Assembly: GCF_026719745.1 (NCBI RefSeq)
Contig: NZ_JAPPRQ010000027.1
Location: forward strand, 124,001-188,000
From: Clostridium sp. ZS2-4
Lineage (GTDB): Bacteria; Bacillota; Clostridia; Clostridiales; Clostridiaceae
Length of the DNA: 64,000 nt
Direction: 5' to 3'
Shown here piece by piece: positions 1-9,201 of this stretch (its first letter is position 1; the number at the start of each line of letters is the position of its first letter). The position numbers and the translations under genes were made by a program. Under the pieces are notes generated by a model, which was not told the DNA's origin, made no database searches, and saw only the letters and a program-made list of their open reading frames with translations.

Positions 1-544
1 AAAGATCAAGAACTAAATTTTGAAGAGTCATATCATCCTTATTATTGCTGTAACATTCCATAAGCTTTAAAAACTCAATACTGCAGTTATCATCCTCATA
101 AGCCTCTTCAAACATCTGCTCAAGAGTTTCTCCTTTTATAAGAATAGTCTCCGTATCATCACCAATTCTAAAACTTGGGTCTATATCTATATGATGAAAG
201 TTGTTTCTTATAACCTCAAGACAGAAAGAGTGCATTGTGGTAATACTGGCTTTATTCAAAAGAGTAAGCTGTCTTTGAAGCTGTCTTGATTTTGGATGTT
301 TTTTAAGCTCCTCACTAATAGCCTTCGCTATCCTCTCCTTCATTTCTGATGCCGCTGCATTGGTGAAGGTTACAACTAATAATCTATCTATATCAATAGG
401 CTTTGTAGGATGTGTTATCATTTTTATTATTCTCTCAACAAGTACCGCTGTCTTCCCTGAACCAGCCGCAGCCGCTACAAGTAAATTACATCCATGAGTA
501 TCAATAGCAGCCTGCTGTTCTACAGTCCACTTCACATCTCCCAC
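1..544 (-). CDS. addA: AddA helicase-nuclease subunit, N-terminal part (runs off the window)
   Basis: This is the first 181 codons of the ATP-dependent helicase/nuclease subunit A of the AddAB double-strand-break repair complex. The translation begins [13 protein letters not shown] and has a UvrD-type Walker A motif, [15 protein letters not shown], near residue 25, then the helicase motif [16 protein letters not shown] and a [10 protein letters not shown] stretch, all typical of AddA. The start is taken as the GTG at 544-542, directly after the addB stop at 547-545, with a GGGGAGGTG ribosome site inside the end of addB. The ATG at 537 is out of frame. The two genes are therefore translationally coupled. 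The rest of the gene lies outside the window. Confidence 0.93.
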   Translation of the reverse strand, partial: MGDVKWTVEQQAAIDTHGCNLLVAAAAGSGKTAVLVERIIKMITHPTKPIDIDRLLVVTFTNAAASEMKERIAKAISEELKKHPKSRQLQRQLTLLNKASITTMHSFCLEVIRNNFHHIDIDPSFRIGDDTETILIKGETLEQMFEEAYEDDNCSIEFLKLMECYSNNKDDMTLQNLVLDL

Positions 545-3500
545 TTACTTCACCTCCCCATTCTTCTTACTTACTTCATCTTCCTTCTCATACTTTATCT
601 TATATTCATTTTCCAGTTCTTCCTTTTTATCTTCTTTATCAAGAAGCTGCCAAATCTCTTCATCCTTCTTATCATTTATAACCTTATATCCATTTCCATC
701 AAAGCTGTCATCAAATTGACATACAGCAGAATACATACAGAAGCTGCAAGCATCTGTTTTTGTACCTTTAAATGGTTTTACCTGTATATCTCCATTAAGC
801 ATTTCTTCACAAGTTCTAACCAAATTACTTTTAACATGCTCTCTTAATTTCTTAAACTGCTCTTCTGTTCCTACTGAAGATTTTCCTAAAGTATCTCCTT
901 TATTTATTCTAGCTGGAATTATTAAAGAAGACCCTTCAATTTTTCTGTCCATTTCCTTTATTATATCTACATCAGCAAGAAGAAGTCCCTTCATCTTTAG
1001 AGCCTTCATTATTTCCTTTTCTATTTCTTCATCAGATAGACCTCTGCTTCCCTTTATTATAGGATCATCAATTTTAAAATATAACACTCCTCCTGGAAGT
1101 GCAGGATCTTTTTCATTTATTTCTTTATTACTAAGAATAGCGTCCAAATAAGTTAATAGCTGAATTTGAAGTCCATAGTAAACATCTGACAGCTTAAACT
1201 CCTTATTTCCAGATTTATAATCGACGATTCTGTAGTAATCTTTTTCCTCCAAATTTAATTTATCTACTCTGTCTATTCTTCCAATTAGCTTAACCTTCTC
1301 TCCACTTGAAAGTTCAATAGTTATTGGAGGATAGGTTCCTCTGTCACCAAATTCAACTTCATATCCAATAGGCTGAAAGCCACTTCTTTTCATATGCTCT
1401 ACTATAACCATAATAGTTTTAATGAGAACCCTTTTTAATCTTTCTGTAAAATATCTATATCTTGGAGAGCTGTTGAAAATTGAACTGGCATCCTCTTTTA
1501 TTCTTTTATCAACAATATCATTAACAGTATCTACACACCATTTTTCATCTATATCAAACCAATTTATCGAATTTTTATCCACAATCTTTGAGAACTCATC
1601 AATCACATTGTGCATAAATGTACCTAAATCCGGTGGATTAAGTTTAAAAATTCTTCTATCCTTTGCTTTAAGTCCATATTGTACATAGTAAGCAAAAGGA
1701 CACTGCTCATACTTTTCAAGCCTTGAAACACTGAAATATAGTTTTTCTCCATATAGCTTTCTTATTTTTTCTTTGCTTATTAATTTAATGGAATTATCAT
1801 AGGATGCCGCTGAGAAAATAATCTTACACTTATCTCTCCATTTCTTTTTCTCACTTTTAACTTCTTCACTATCTTCTTCTTCATCCTTGCTACAGTAAAA
1901 GCTGTACACATCACTCCAAAGAGGACTTTCTTTTACATCATCGTTATCCTTTCTCAAAACAGAAACAAGCTTATTAAAGGTAGGAACCTTTCTTGAAACC
2001 AGCTCTAAACTTTTATCGTCATCCTTCTCTTCAATTACATCACTTTCTTCTATAATATTAGGAAAAAGTGATTTCAACCTTGATATTATTATAGAAGGTC
2101 TCATAGCCTTTCCTTCATAGTCAGCTATTGGATAGCAAATATTCAAGGATTCTCCTGCCATAGTCAAAGTTTTATATATCAAAAACTGTTCCTGAAAGGT
2201 CTTTGACTTGGTATCCTCAGCAAGCTCAATATTTAACTTTCTCAATTTATCTCTGTCACCATCTGTAAGTATTCCCTCTTCATTGACTGTTGTAGGGAAA
2301 ACACCGTCATTTACCCCTAAAATATAAAGTGCCTTTACAGTATGACTTCTAACCCTCTCTACACTTGAAACTAAAACCTCATCAAGCGAAGTTGGAATAA
2401 GACCCATTTTATGCTCTCCAAAGCCTATATGTATAAGCTTTACAAATTCCTTAAGCTCAAGCTTTTCTTCCTTAAATACCTCTACAATCTGGTCAAGAAG
2501 TTCAATAACCATATTCCAAATTTGACTATATTCATTTACAAGTTCTTGCCTTCCCTCTTCTTTAAATCTTTCAACCCATTTTTCTATGGTTTCATTAACC
2601 TTTATATTGCACAAGAAATCATAAAGTGCTGTGCATATTTCCTCTGAACTTTTCTTGCCTTTTAATTTATCAGAGAATTTAATCAAAGGAGAAACCACAT
2701 TTTCTCTTATTATATTTACCTCATCTATAAGCTCCACTCTTCCATAAAGCCACTGCTCCTGCCATTTGTTTTTTCCTCTAATTCCATAAGCCATAACATA
2801 GTTTTCCAAAACATCTATGTCCTCATTATCAATACCCATAAGACCAGTCTTTAAATATCTAAACACAGATTCATAGGACCAGTTTTTGTTGAATATTTCT
2901 ATAACTGAAGTTATAAGCACAATTAAAGGATTGTCATCGATTTCTTTTTTCTTATCTATAAAGCATGGAATTTCATATTCATAAAATATGGTTTTGATTA
3001 TCTTCTCGTAGGAATTCAAATCTCTTGTTATTACAGCTATGTCTCTAAATCTTAATCCCTTGTCCCTAACCATTTCAACTATTTCTCTTGCAATTTTTTC
3101 AACTTCTGAATATGGATTTAGCGCTCTTATTATTTTTATGTTTTCTGTCTTTTCAGTATAAGGCTTATATGGATATTTAAAATAATTGCTTTCCAAAAAT
3201 CTAACTTCTTCATTTTCCCCAAATCTGTCCAATTTATTATTTTGTAAAACAACAGCCTTCTCTATAGCAAAATTATTATCTTCTGCAATTCTTAGTATCC
3301 TTTGCTCCGTGTTTTTTACAGGGGCAAAAACATCTGTACTGTCAAATTCTCTTCCATAATCCATACATAAGGTTATATTTACTTTCTTAGATTTTTTTAT
3401 AAGCTTTTCAATAATCTTATATTGCTGTGGAGTAAAGGAACTAAACTCATCAATCCATATTTCTGCATCATCCACCATATGTGATTCGTCTATTTTTGCA

Positions 3501-4054
3501 TAAAGCATAGTAAGGTCGTCTTCATTGTCTATATAGTTTTTGTGAAGTTCCTCTTCAAATTGGATAAAAATTTTACTTATATCCTCTATTTTATCTTTTA
3601 AAACATCATCATCTTCCAAGTTATTCATTACTGCCTGAAACTCTAATGGATTTATGTCATATCTTTTTAACTCTGTTATTATGTCTGAAACAGTATTAAC
3701 AAATCCCTGCTGGTTTGAAGCAGCAGCAAAAACCTTAAATTCATCTTTTATTTTATTCATTATATTAAAAATAAGCATACATTTTCCTGCAGAGTCCATG
3801 TGCTGACGGGTAGCCCCTCCAACCTCATTGAATACCTTGTATGCCATTCTTTCAAAACTAGTTACCTCAACATTTATAATTCCAGTTCCATTAATCTTCT
3901 CTACCACATTTTTCTCAGCCTGAAAGGAATACTGCTCAGGAACAATCAACAGCAATGGATTTTTCTGACCACTTTCTAATTTCTTTTTTATCTGTTCTAC
4001 GCAATAATGGCTCTTTCCACTTCCAGATCGTCCATAAATGAATCTTAAGCTCAT
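545..4054 (-). CDS. addB: AddB helicase-nuclease subunit
   Basis: Subunit B of the AddAB helicase-nuclease, which processes double-strand DNA ends for RecA recombination. The 1169-residue product has the family's usual length. A Walker A motif, GRSGSGKSHY, lies at residues 8-17. The C-terminal RecB-like nuclease shows IGRIDRVD followed by YRIVDYKSGNKEF. Four cysteines expected to hold a 4Fe-4S cluster are visible, one in EKYEQCPFAYY near residue 785 and three in DACSFCMYSAVC near residue 1105. The gene is first in the operon and addA follows with no gap. A LexA-like sequence lies about 60 bases upstream (see findings). Confidence 0.96.
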   Translation of the reverse strand: MSLRFIYGRSGSGKSHYCVEQIKKKLESGQKNPLLLIVPEQYSFQAEKNVVEKINGTGIINVEVTSFERMAYKVFNEVGGATRQHMDSAGKCMLIFNIMNKIKDEFKVFAAASNQQGFVNTVSDIITELKRYDINPLEFQAVMNNLEDDDVLKDKIEDISKIFIQFEEELHKNYIDNEDDLTMLYAKIDESHMVDDAEIWIDEFSSFTPQQYKIIEKLIKKSKKVNITLCMDYGREFDSTDVFAPVKNTEQRILRIAEDNNFAIEKAVVLQNNKLDRFGENEEVRFLESNYFKYPYKPYTEKTENIKIIRALNPYSEVEKIAREIVEMVRDKGLRFRDIAVITRDLNSYEKIIKTIFYEYEIPCFIDKKKEIDDNPLIVLITSVIEIFNKNWSYESVFRYLKTGLMGIDNEDIDVLENYVMAYGIRGKNKWQEQWLYGRVELIDEVNIIRENVVSPLIKFSDKLKGKKSSEEICTALYDFLCNIKVNETIEKWVERFKEEGRQELVNEYSQIWNMVIELLDQIVEVFKEEKLELKEFVKLIHIGFGEHKMGLIPTSLDEVLVSSVERVRSHTVKALYILGVNDGVFPTTVNEEGILTDGDRDKLRKLNIELAEDTKSKTFQEQFLIYKTLTMAGESLNICYPIADYEGKAMRPSIIISRLKSLFPNIIEESDVIEEKDDDKSLELVSRKVPTFNKLVSVLRKDNDDVKESPLWSDVYSFYCSKDEEEDSEEVKSEKKKWRDKCKIIFSAASYDNSIKLISKEKIRKLYGEKLYFSVSRLEKYEQCPFAYYVQYGLKAKDRRIFKLNPPDLGTFMHNVIDEFSKIVDKNSINWFDIDEKWCVDTVNDIVDKRIKEDASSIFNSSPRYRYFTERLKRVLIKTIMVIVEHMKRSGFQPIGYEVEFGDRGTYPPITIELSSGEKVKLIGRIDRVDKLNLEEKDYYRIVDYKSGNKEFKLSDVYYGLQIQLLTYLDAILSNKEINEKDPALPGGVLYFKIDDPIIKGSRGLSDEEIEKEIMKALKMKGLLLADVDIIKEMDRKIEGSSLIIPARINKGDTLGKSSVGTEEQFKKLREHVKSNLVRTCEEMLNGDIQVKPFKGTKTDACSFCMYSAVCQFDDSFDGNGYKVINDKKDEEIWQLLDKEDKKEELENEYKIKYEKEDEVSKKNGEVK

Positions 4055-4295
4055 AATTTTTTCACCTGCTTCGCCTTTATTATCTATAATTTTAGACTAA
4101 TTATCGAACATTTATTCTTATATAATTATAACATAAATGCCAGAAATATTTTAAACAGTATTTTGTATCAACTTGGTTTTTTATGGTTTTATTCAAATAT
4201 ATGTAATATAATATTGTTTAAGTTCTTTGAATAAAATTGTAAATAGAATTTGGTAAAATTAAAACAATAATATCGTTAACAAAGGAGACGTTGGT

Positions 4296-5111
4296 TTGAT
4301 TAAAGAAAATGAAATTATTCACGAAATAGTATCTAAGTTCAAAAATTTTAAACAAGTTGAAGGAATAACATTAGCCGGATCAGTCGCATTTAAAACAGAA
4401 GATGAAAATTCTGATATAGATATAGATGTATATATAAATAATGAGCTTCCTCCAAGTGAAAGAGAAAAAATAGCTAGAGAATTTTCTGATTGCATAGAAA
4501 TAGATAATCAATTCTGGGGTACTGGGGATGAATGGAAGTTAAGAAACTCTGTAAAAGATATAGATATTATTTATTTAGATATGCAGTGGATAAAAGACTA
4601 TCTGGAAAGAGTAATTGATAGATGTGATGCTGTGGTAGGTTATTCAACTTGTTTTTGGCATAATGTTATCAATTCAAGGATTATATATGACAAAAATGGT
4701 GAATTGTCTAAACTTCAAGAAAGATATACAGTACCCTATCCTAATAAATTAAAAGAAAATATAATAGCCAAAAATTATCCTGTATTAAGAAATAATATGT
4801 CAGCATACTATTATCAAATTGAAAAAGCAATTAAGCGAAAGGATTTAATCAGTATAAACCATAGAACAGCAGCCTTGTTAGCAAGCTATTTTGATATTAT
4901 ATTTGCAATAAATGGAATGCCTCATCCTGGTGAGAAAAAACTATTAAAAATAATAACTAACAACTGCAAAAAGGTGCCATTTAATATGCATAAAAATGTA
5001 TTGACTCTTTTAAATAGCTGTACAAGCTGTGATAATAATATACTTTTACATATAAATCAACTTATTGATAACCTTGATGAGTTATTAATAAAAGAAAATA
5101 TTAATTTTTAA
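4296..5111 (+). CDS. Nucleotidyltransferase-fold protein of unknown substrate
   Basis: The 271-residue product has the polymerase-beta nucleotidyltransferase signature: a Gly-Ser at residues 28-29 followed by the acidic run SDIDIDVYI, with Asp40, Asp42 and Asp44 as likely metal ligands. The C-terminal half is helical and resembles the extra domain of proteins annotated as DUF4037 or nucleotidyltransferase-domain proteins. Relatives modify small molecules such as aminoglycosides, but nothing here identifies a substrate. The start is TTG at 4296, chosen because AAAGGAG lies 8 bases upstream. The gene stands alone between divergent addB and the next plus-strand gene. Confidence 0.75.
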   Translation: MIKENEIIHEIVSKFKNFKQVEGITLAGSVAFKTEDENSDIDIDVYINNELPPSEREKIAREFSDCIEIDNQFWGTGDEWKLRNSVKDIDIIYLDMQWIKDYLERVIDRCDAVVGYSTCFWHNVINSRIIYDKNGELSKLQERYTVPYPNKLKENIIAKNYPVLRNNMSAYYYQIEKAIKRKDLISINHRTAALLASYFDIIFAINGMPHPGEKKLLKIITNNCKKVPFNMHKNVLTLLNSCTSCDNNILLHINQLIDNLDELLIKENINF

Positions 5112-5212
5112 AAAATTGCAAATATTTTTTATATTCATTGTAATTTCGTGTAATATGATGTAAAATTATACTAAAACAGTTAACTTATTATATACCATAA
5201 AGGAGAAAAACT

Positions 5213-6475
5213 ATGCTTTCAATACTTCATATCGATAATAATTATTTCTATAAAAGAATTATGAAAAATGCATCTATAGATCAATCCTTTAGATATTCTT
5301 CAGCAAACTGTCCTGCAGAAGCTTTTGAAATATTAGAAAATGATTCAATAGATTTAATAATAACTGCATTAGAATTTAAAGATGAAAATGGAGAAAATTT
5401 TATAAAATGTCTAAATGAAAGTAAATATAAAAGTATTCCCGTTATCGTATTGACATCAAATGATGGTATTGAATCTAAGAAAAAAATGTTTGAATTAGGC
5501 GTAATAGATTACCTATTGAAAGATACTTGTATGGATAATCTATTTATGGACATAAATAGATTTAAAACAAAAGATTCTATAGACAAAAGACTAAAAGATA
5601 TTAAAATAGCTGTCTTAGATGATAGTCATTTAGAACTGGAAATAATACGAAAAATCTTTCAATTGAATAATATTACTAATGTTGATTATTATTCTAAACC
5701 AGACAAGCTTTTGAATAGTACTACTGAATATTCTTTATATTTAGTAGATTTCATTTTACCAAACATATCTGGAGAACAAGTTATACTGGAATTAAGGAAA
5801 AAATATAAATATAGCTTAATAGTTACCATGTCTTCTATAGATAATCATAAAGTAATTTCAAATATTTTATCCTCTGGAGTAGACGATTATATTATGAAAC
5901 CTTTTAATGAAAATGTTTTTATGGCAAGATTAAAAGCAAATATTAGAACATTTTTATTATTAGAAGAATTAAAACTAAAAAATTCAGGACTAAAAAAGAT
6001 GATAAAAATAGATGAACTAACCGAATTATATAATTATAAATATATATTTGAAAGACTAAAAGAAGAAATAGAACTGTCACTACAAGGAAACATGGAACTT
6101 TCCATAGCTATATTTGATATAGACAATTTTAAATCAATGAATGATAATTATGGTCAAGAAATAGCCGATAAAATCTTACTTGAAGTAAGTAATAAATTTA
6201 AAGAGGAATTCAAAGAAATTGGTATTTCGGGAAGATATGCCGGAAATGAATTTTTATCAATATTTCCTAAAACCAATTTGGAATTTGCCCATACTTTATC
6301 AGAACAAGTTAGAAAAAATATAGAAACCATCAAAATTAAAGGATTAGACTCTCCCGTAACAATAAGTGCAGGAATCGCCGCCTTAAATGAAGAAAATGTA
6401 ATAGAATTAATAAAAAAAGCTGAGAATCATTTAAATGTGGCTAAGGGAAATGGTGGAAACAGTATAGAATCGTAA
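5213..6475 (+). CDS. Tandem-receiver GGDEF protein (PleD-like layout) with degenerate active site
   Basis: Three domains fill the 420 residues: a receiver-like domain (about 1-120), a second receiver (about 124-245) and a GGDEF domain (about 255-420). In the second receiver the phosphoacceptor Asp179 (LYLVDFILP), TMSS and the KPF lysine are present. In the first, the expected Asp is Ala52 (DLIITALEF). The GGDEF signature is AGNEF at 343-347, so the metal-binding third position is Asn. Family knowledge says this usually abolishes cyclase activity, so it may be a c-di-GMP-binding or scaffold protein instead. The start ATG has AAGGAG just upstream. No kinase gene is adjacent. Confidence 0.85.
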   Translation: MLSILHIDNNYFYKRIMKNASIDQSFRYSSANCPAEAFEILENDSIDLIITALEFKDENGENFIKCLNESKYKSIPVIVLTSNDGIESKKKMFELGVIDYLLKDTCMDNLFMDINRFKTKDSIDKRLKDIKIAVLDDSHLELEIIRKIFQLNNITNVDYYSKPDKLLNSTTEYSLYLVDFILPNISGEQVILELRKKYKYSLIVTMSSIDNHKVISNILSSGVDDYIMKPFNENVFMARLKANIRTFLLLEELKLKNSGLKKMIKIDELTELYNYKYIFERLKEEIELSLQGNMELSIAIFDIDNFKSMNDNYGQEIADKILLEVSNKFKEEFKEIGISGRYAGNEFLSIFPKTNLEFAHTLSEQVRKNIETIKIKGLDSPVTISAGIAALNEENVIELIKKAENHLNVAKGNGGNSIES

Positions 6476-6507
6476 GAATGTTGCACATCAACATTCTTAC
6501 GATTCTA
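6465..6507. terminator. Long perfect hairpin between convergent genes
   Basis: The arms 6465-6483 and 6489-6507 form a perfect 19-bp stem with a 5-base loop. The left arm includes the stop codon of the preceding plus-strand gene, and the right arm lies 20 bases past the end of glnK on the other strand. There is no long T-run on either side, so it may block transcription from both directions or protect RNA 3' ends. Confidence 0.7.
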
Positions 6508-6527
6508 ATTTATAAAATAGTCTTAGA

Positions 6528-6875
6528 TTAAAGAGCTTCTCTTCCTTCCTCTCCAGTTCTAATTCTTATTACATTAGACACATCATAAACAAAGATTTTT
6601 CCATCTCCAACTTGTCCTGTATTAAGTGCTTTTTTAGCTGTATCAATTACTAATTCCACTGGAACTTCACAAACTACAATTTCTATTTTTACTTTTGGAA
6701 GTAAATTAATTTCATAAGGAACCCCTCTGTAATATTCAGTAACTCCTTTTTGTGTTCCACAGCCTAAAACCTGAGTAACAGTCATACCCGTTATACCAAT
6801 TTTATTTAAAGCTTCTTTTAAATCCTCAAACTTCGTATTTCTGGCAATTATATCTATTTTCGTAATCTTATCCAT
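6528..6875 (-). CDS. glnK: PII nitrogen regulatory protein (GlnK type)
   Basis: A 115-residue PII signal protein that binds 2-oxoglutarate and ATP/ADP and gates the ammonium channel. The T-loop TEYYRGVPYEINLLPK is present; Tyr54 aligns with the uridylylated Tyr51 of enteric PII. The B-loop region TGQVGDGKIFV and the C-terminal RIRTGEEG are also clear. The gene follows amtB by 12 bases in the same operon, the usual amtB-glnK arrangement, which supports GlnK rather than GlnB. The start ATG is preceded by an AAGGGGGAT ribosome site. Confidence 0.94.
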   Translation of the reverse strand: MDKITKIDIIARNTKFEDLKEALNKIGITGMTVTQVLGCGTQKGVTEYYRGVPYEINLLPKVKIEIVVCEVPVELVIDTAKKALNTGQVGDGKIFVYDVSNVIRIRTGEEGREAL

Positions 6876-6887
6876 ATAAAATCCCCC

Positions 6888-8099
6888 TTATAAATCAATA
6901 TATGCAGATATTCCATGTTCAATTGTATCCAATCCGTCTATTTCTTCATGTCGTTCAACTCTAAGTCCTATTGTCTTTTTAATAATAGTAAAAGTAATAT
7001 AAGATAGAGAAATAGCTGTTGCTGCACATATTGAAATTCCTAATGCTTGAGTTCCTAAAAGCTTAAATCCTCCACCGTAAAATAATCCTCCATCTGTTGC
7101 AAATAACCCAATAGCTAGAGTACCCAAAGTTCCGCATACCCCATGCACCGAAATGGCTCCTACTGGATCATCAATCTTCAATTTTGTATCTATATACTCA
7201 ACTGATAAAATCATTATGATTCCAGCAATTATTCCAATAACTAATGCACCAACATATGAAATCATTGAAGCTCCTGCTGTTACTCCTACAAGTCCAGCTA
7301 AAGCACCATTTAAAGTAAGACCTGCATCAGGCTTTTTATATCGTAAAGTACTAAAAATCAAACTAGAGCTTGTAGCTGCTGCTCCTCCTAATAAAGTTGT
7401 AATAGCAGAATGAGCAGTAAGTGGAGATGTAATATCTAAAGTACTTCCAGGGTTGAAACCAAACCAACCAAACCATAAAATTAAAACTCCCAAAGCTCCC
7501 AACGGAATATTATGTCCTGGAATAGCATTAACTTTTTCTTTTTTATATTTACCATCTCTAGGTCCTACTAACATTGCCCCTACAAGAGCTGCAAATCCAC
7601 CCACAGCATGAACGGCAGTACCTCCAGCAAAATCCCTAAATCCTAATTGACTTAAAAACCCGCCTCCCCAAATCCAATGACCAATTAATGGATAAATCAA
7701 AGTTGTAGATACAATACAGAAAATTATATAAGAAGTAAATTTTGTTCTTTCTGCCATAGCTCCTGAAACAATAGTAGCACAGGTAGCTGCAAAAATAGCT
7801 TGAAAGAAAAAGAATACTTCAAAAGAAATTCCAGCAAATGTATCTGGAGTATGCATAAGCATAAATCCATCTACTCCAAATAAATTGTGAAAATTTTTCC
7901 CATACATAATCCCATATCCTACAAGGAAAAATCCAATTACCCCAATAGATACTGTAATAAAGTTTTTCATAATAATGTTAACAGCATTTTTAGCTTGAGT
8001 AAAACCCACTTCTACCATAGCAAAACCAGCATGCATCAAAAACACAAGTATTGCAGCAATCAAAACCCACATTGAATTTAAAACATAGTTCATTTCCAT
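6888..8099 (-). CDS. amtB: Ammonium channel AmtB
   Basis: A 403-residue ammonium transporter with about eleven hydrophobic membrane segments. The paired pore histidines are His164 (GGTAVHAVGG) and His319 (ISVHGVCG), and the Amt landmarks FFFFQAIFAATCATIVSGAMAE and WFGWFGFNPGST are intact. It moves ammonium across the cytoplasmic membrane and is normally blocked by GlnK when nitrogen is plentiful. It is first in a two-gene operon with glnK. The start ATG at 8099 has GGGGAGGA upstream. The upstream 8100-8468 region is AT-rich and shared with the divergent HAD gene. Confidence 0.97.
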   Translation of the reverse strand: MEMNYVLNSMWVLIAAILVFLMHAGFAMVEVGFTQAKNAVNIIMKNFITVSIGVIGFFLVGYGIMYGKNFHNLFGVDGFMLMHTPDTFAGISFEVFFFFQAIFAATCATIVSGAMAERTKFTSYIIFCIVSTTLIYPLIGHWIWGGGFLSQLGFRDFAGGTAVHAVGGFAALVGAMLVGPRDGKYKKEKVNAIPGHNIPLGALGVLILWFGWFGFNPGSTLDITSPLTAHSAITTLLGGAAATSSSLIFSTLRYKKPDAGLTLNGALAGLVGVTAGASMISYVGALVIGIIAGIIMILSVEYIDTKLKIDDPVGAISVHGVCGTLGTLAIGLFATDGGLFYGGGFKLLGTQALGISICAATAISLSYITFTIIKKTIGLRVERHEEIDGLDTIEHGISAYIDL

Positions 8100-8468
8100 A
8101 ACATATCCTCCCCATTAATAATTTTAATAAATAAACAATTCAAAGCTATAAATTACACTTATATTAATTTAGCATTTGTTTTAAGCTTCAATTAACAATT
8201 TATCATTTTTTATTATTGTTTATTATTAATTTTTTAATTTTCTTTATGTTATTTATTATATTATCAATATAACTTATTGTCAATTGCCAATTTATCAATG
8301 CAATCCTTTACATTTGATAAAATTATAAATTTTAAACAAATATTTTTGCTAAATTATCACGCTAGCTTGCTTATTGATTTTTCCCAGCAATTTCATACTT
8401 TTTTTCCATTTGAATGTTATAATCTATATTGTTATATAAGTTGCAACAAATACTTAAGGAGGATTTAT

Positions 8469-9125
8469 ATGTCTACATATGATGTAATTCTATTTGATTT
8501 AGATGGAACTTTAACTGATTCAAAGTTAGGTATAACAAAATCAGTTAAATACGCCTTGGAGAAATATGATATTATTGTTGAAAATCTCGATGAACTGGAA
8601 GTATTTATCGGCCCTCCATTATTGGATTCATTTCAAGAATTCTACTTGTTCGATAAACCAAAAGCAGCTGAGGCTATCAAACATTACAGAGAATACTTCA
8701 CCAAACAAGGTATTTTTGAAAATGCCGTATATCCTAAGATTTCTGAACTGCTAGAAGAATTGAAAAAACTAAATAAAACATTAATAGTAGCTACAGCAAA
8801 ACCTACTGTTTTTGCAAAAAAGATATTAGAACATTTTAATCTTTCTAAATATTTTTCAGAAATAATCGGAAGTAATCTTGACGGTACAAGAGATTCAAAA
8901 GGAGAAGTTATTAATTTTGTTCTATCAACAATACCAAACATCTCGAAAAAAAATATAGTCATGATAGGTGACAGAAAACATGATATTTTAGGAGCAAGAG
9001 AAAATGGTTTAGATTCAATTGCTGTTACTTATGGATATGGTACTAATGAAGAGTTGAAAAAGGCTGAACCTACATATTTTGCTAACTCTATTGAAGAATT
9101 ACTAGAAATATTAAAAACTAAATAA
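8469..9125 (+). CDS. HAD-family phosphatase (phosphoglycolate phosphatase-like)
   Basis: A 218-residue HAD hydrolase of the phosphoglycolate phosphatase-like group. Motif I is FDLDGTLTDS with catalytic Asp10 and Asp12; motif II is the Thr in VATAKP; motif III and IV are covered by the lysine region and MIGDRKHDILGARENG. The helical cap between motifs I and II is of the small alpha-helical type. The open frame extends upstream to 8277, but the ATG at 8469 has a strong AAGGAGG at 8456-8462 and gives the family's normal N-terminus. The substrate is not determined; 5'-nucleotides or sugar phosphates are plausible. Confidence 0.88.
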   Translation: MSTYDVILFDLDGTLTDSKLGITKSVKYALEKYDIIVENLDELEVFIGPPLLDSFQEFYLFDKPKAAEAIKHYREYFTKQGIFENAVYPKISELLEELKKLNKTLIVATAKPTVFAKKILEHFNLSKYFSEIIGSNLDGTRDSKGEVINFVLSTIPNISKKNIVMIGDRKHDILGARENGLDSIAVTYGYGTNEELKKAEPTYFANSIEELLEILKTK

Positions 9126-9164
9126 ACTCATACATATAATTCATAAAATTATATAAAAAAAATC

Positions 9165-9198
9165 CAGTAGAAAAATAATTTTCTACTGAATTTTTTTT
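9165..9198. terminator. Bidirectional terminator
   Basis: The arms 9165-9174 and 9179-9188 pair perfectly around the loop ATAA. A T-run follows at 9191-9198 for the plus strand, and an A-run precedes at 9155-9162, which is a T-run for the minus strand. It serves the HAD gene and glucokinase, which converge here. Confidence 0.88.
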
Positions 9199-9201
9199 AA
9201 T

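Noticed and set aside
494-847. Plus-strand open frame of 117 codons rich in Leu/Ile/Phe
   Set aside because: It is the complement of the addB 3' end, has no ribosome site and shows the composition of an antisense shadow.
8277-8468. N-terminal extension of the HAD phosphatase
   Set aside because: The extension is hydrophobic nonsense upstream of a strong ribosome site and the normal family start at 8469.
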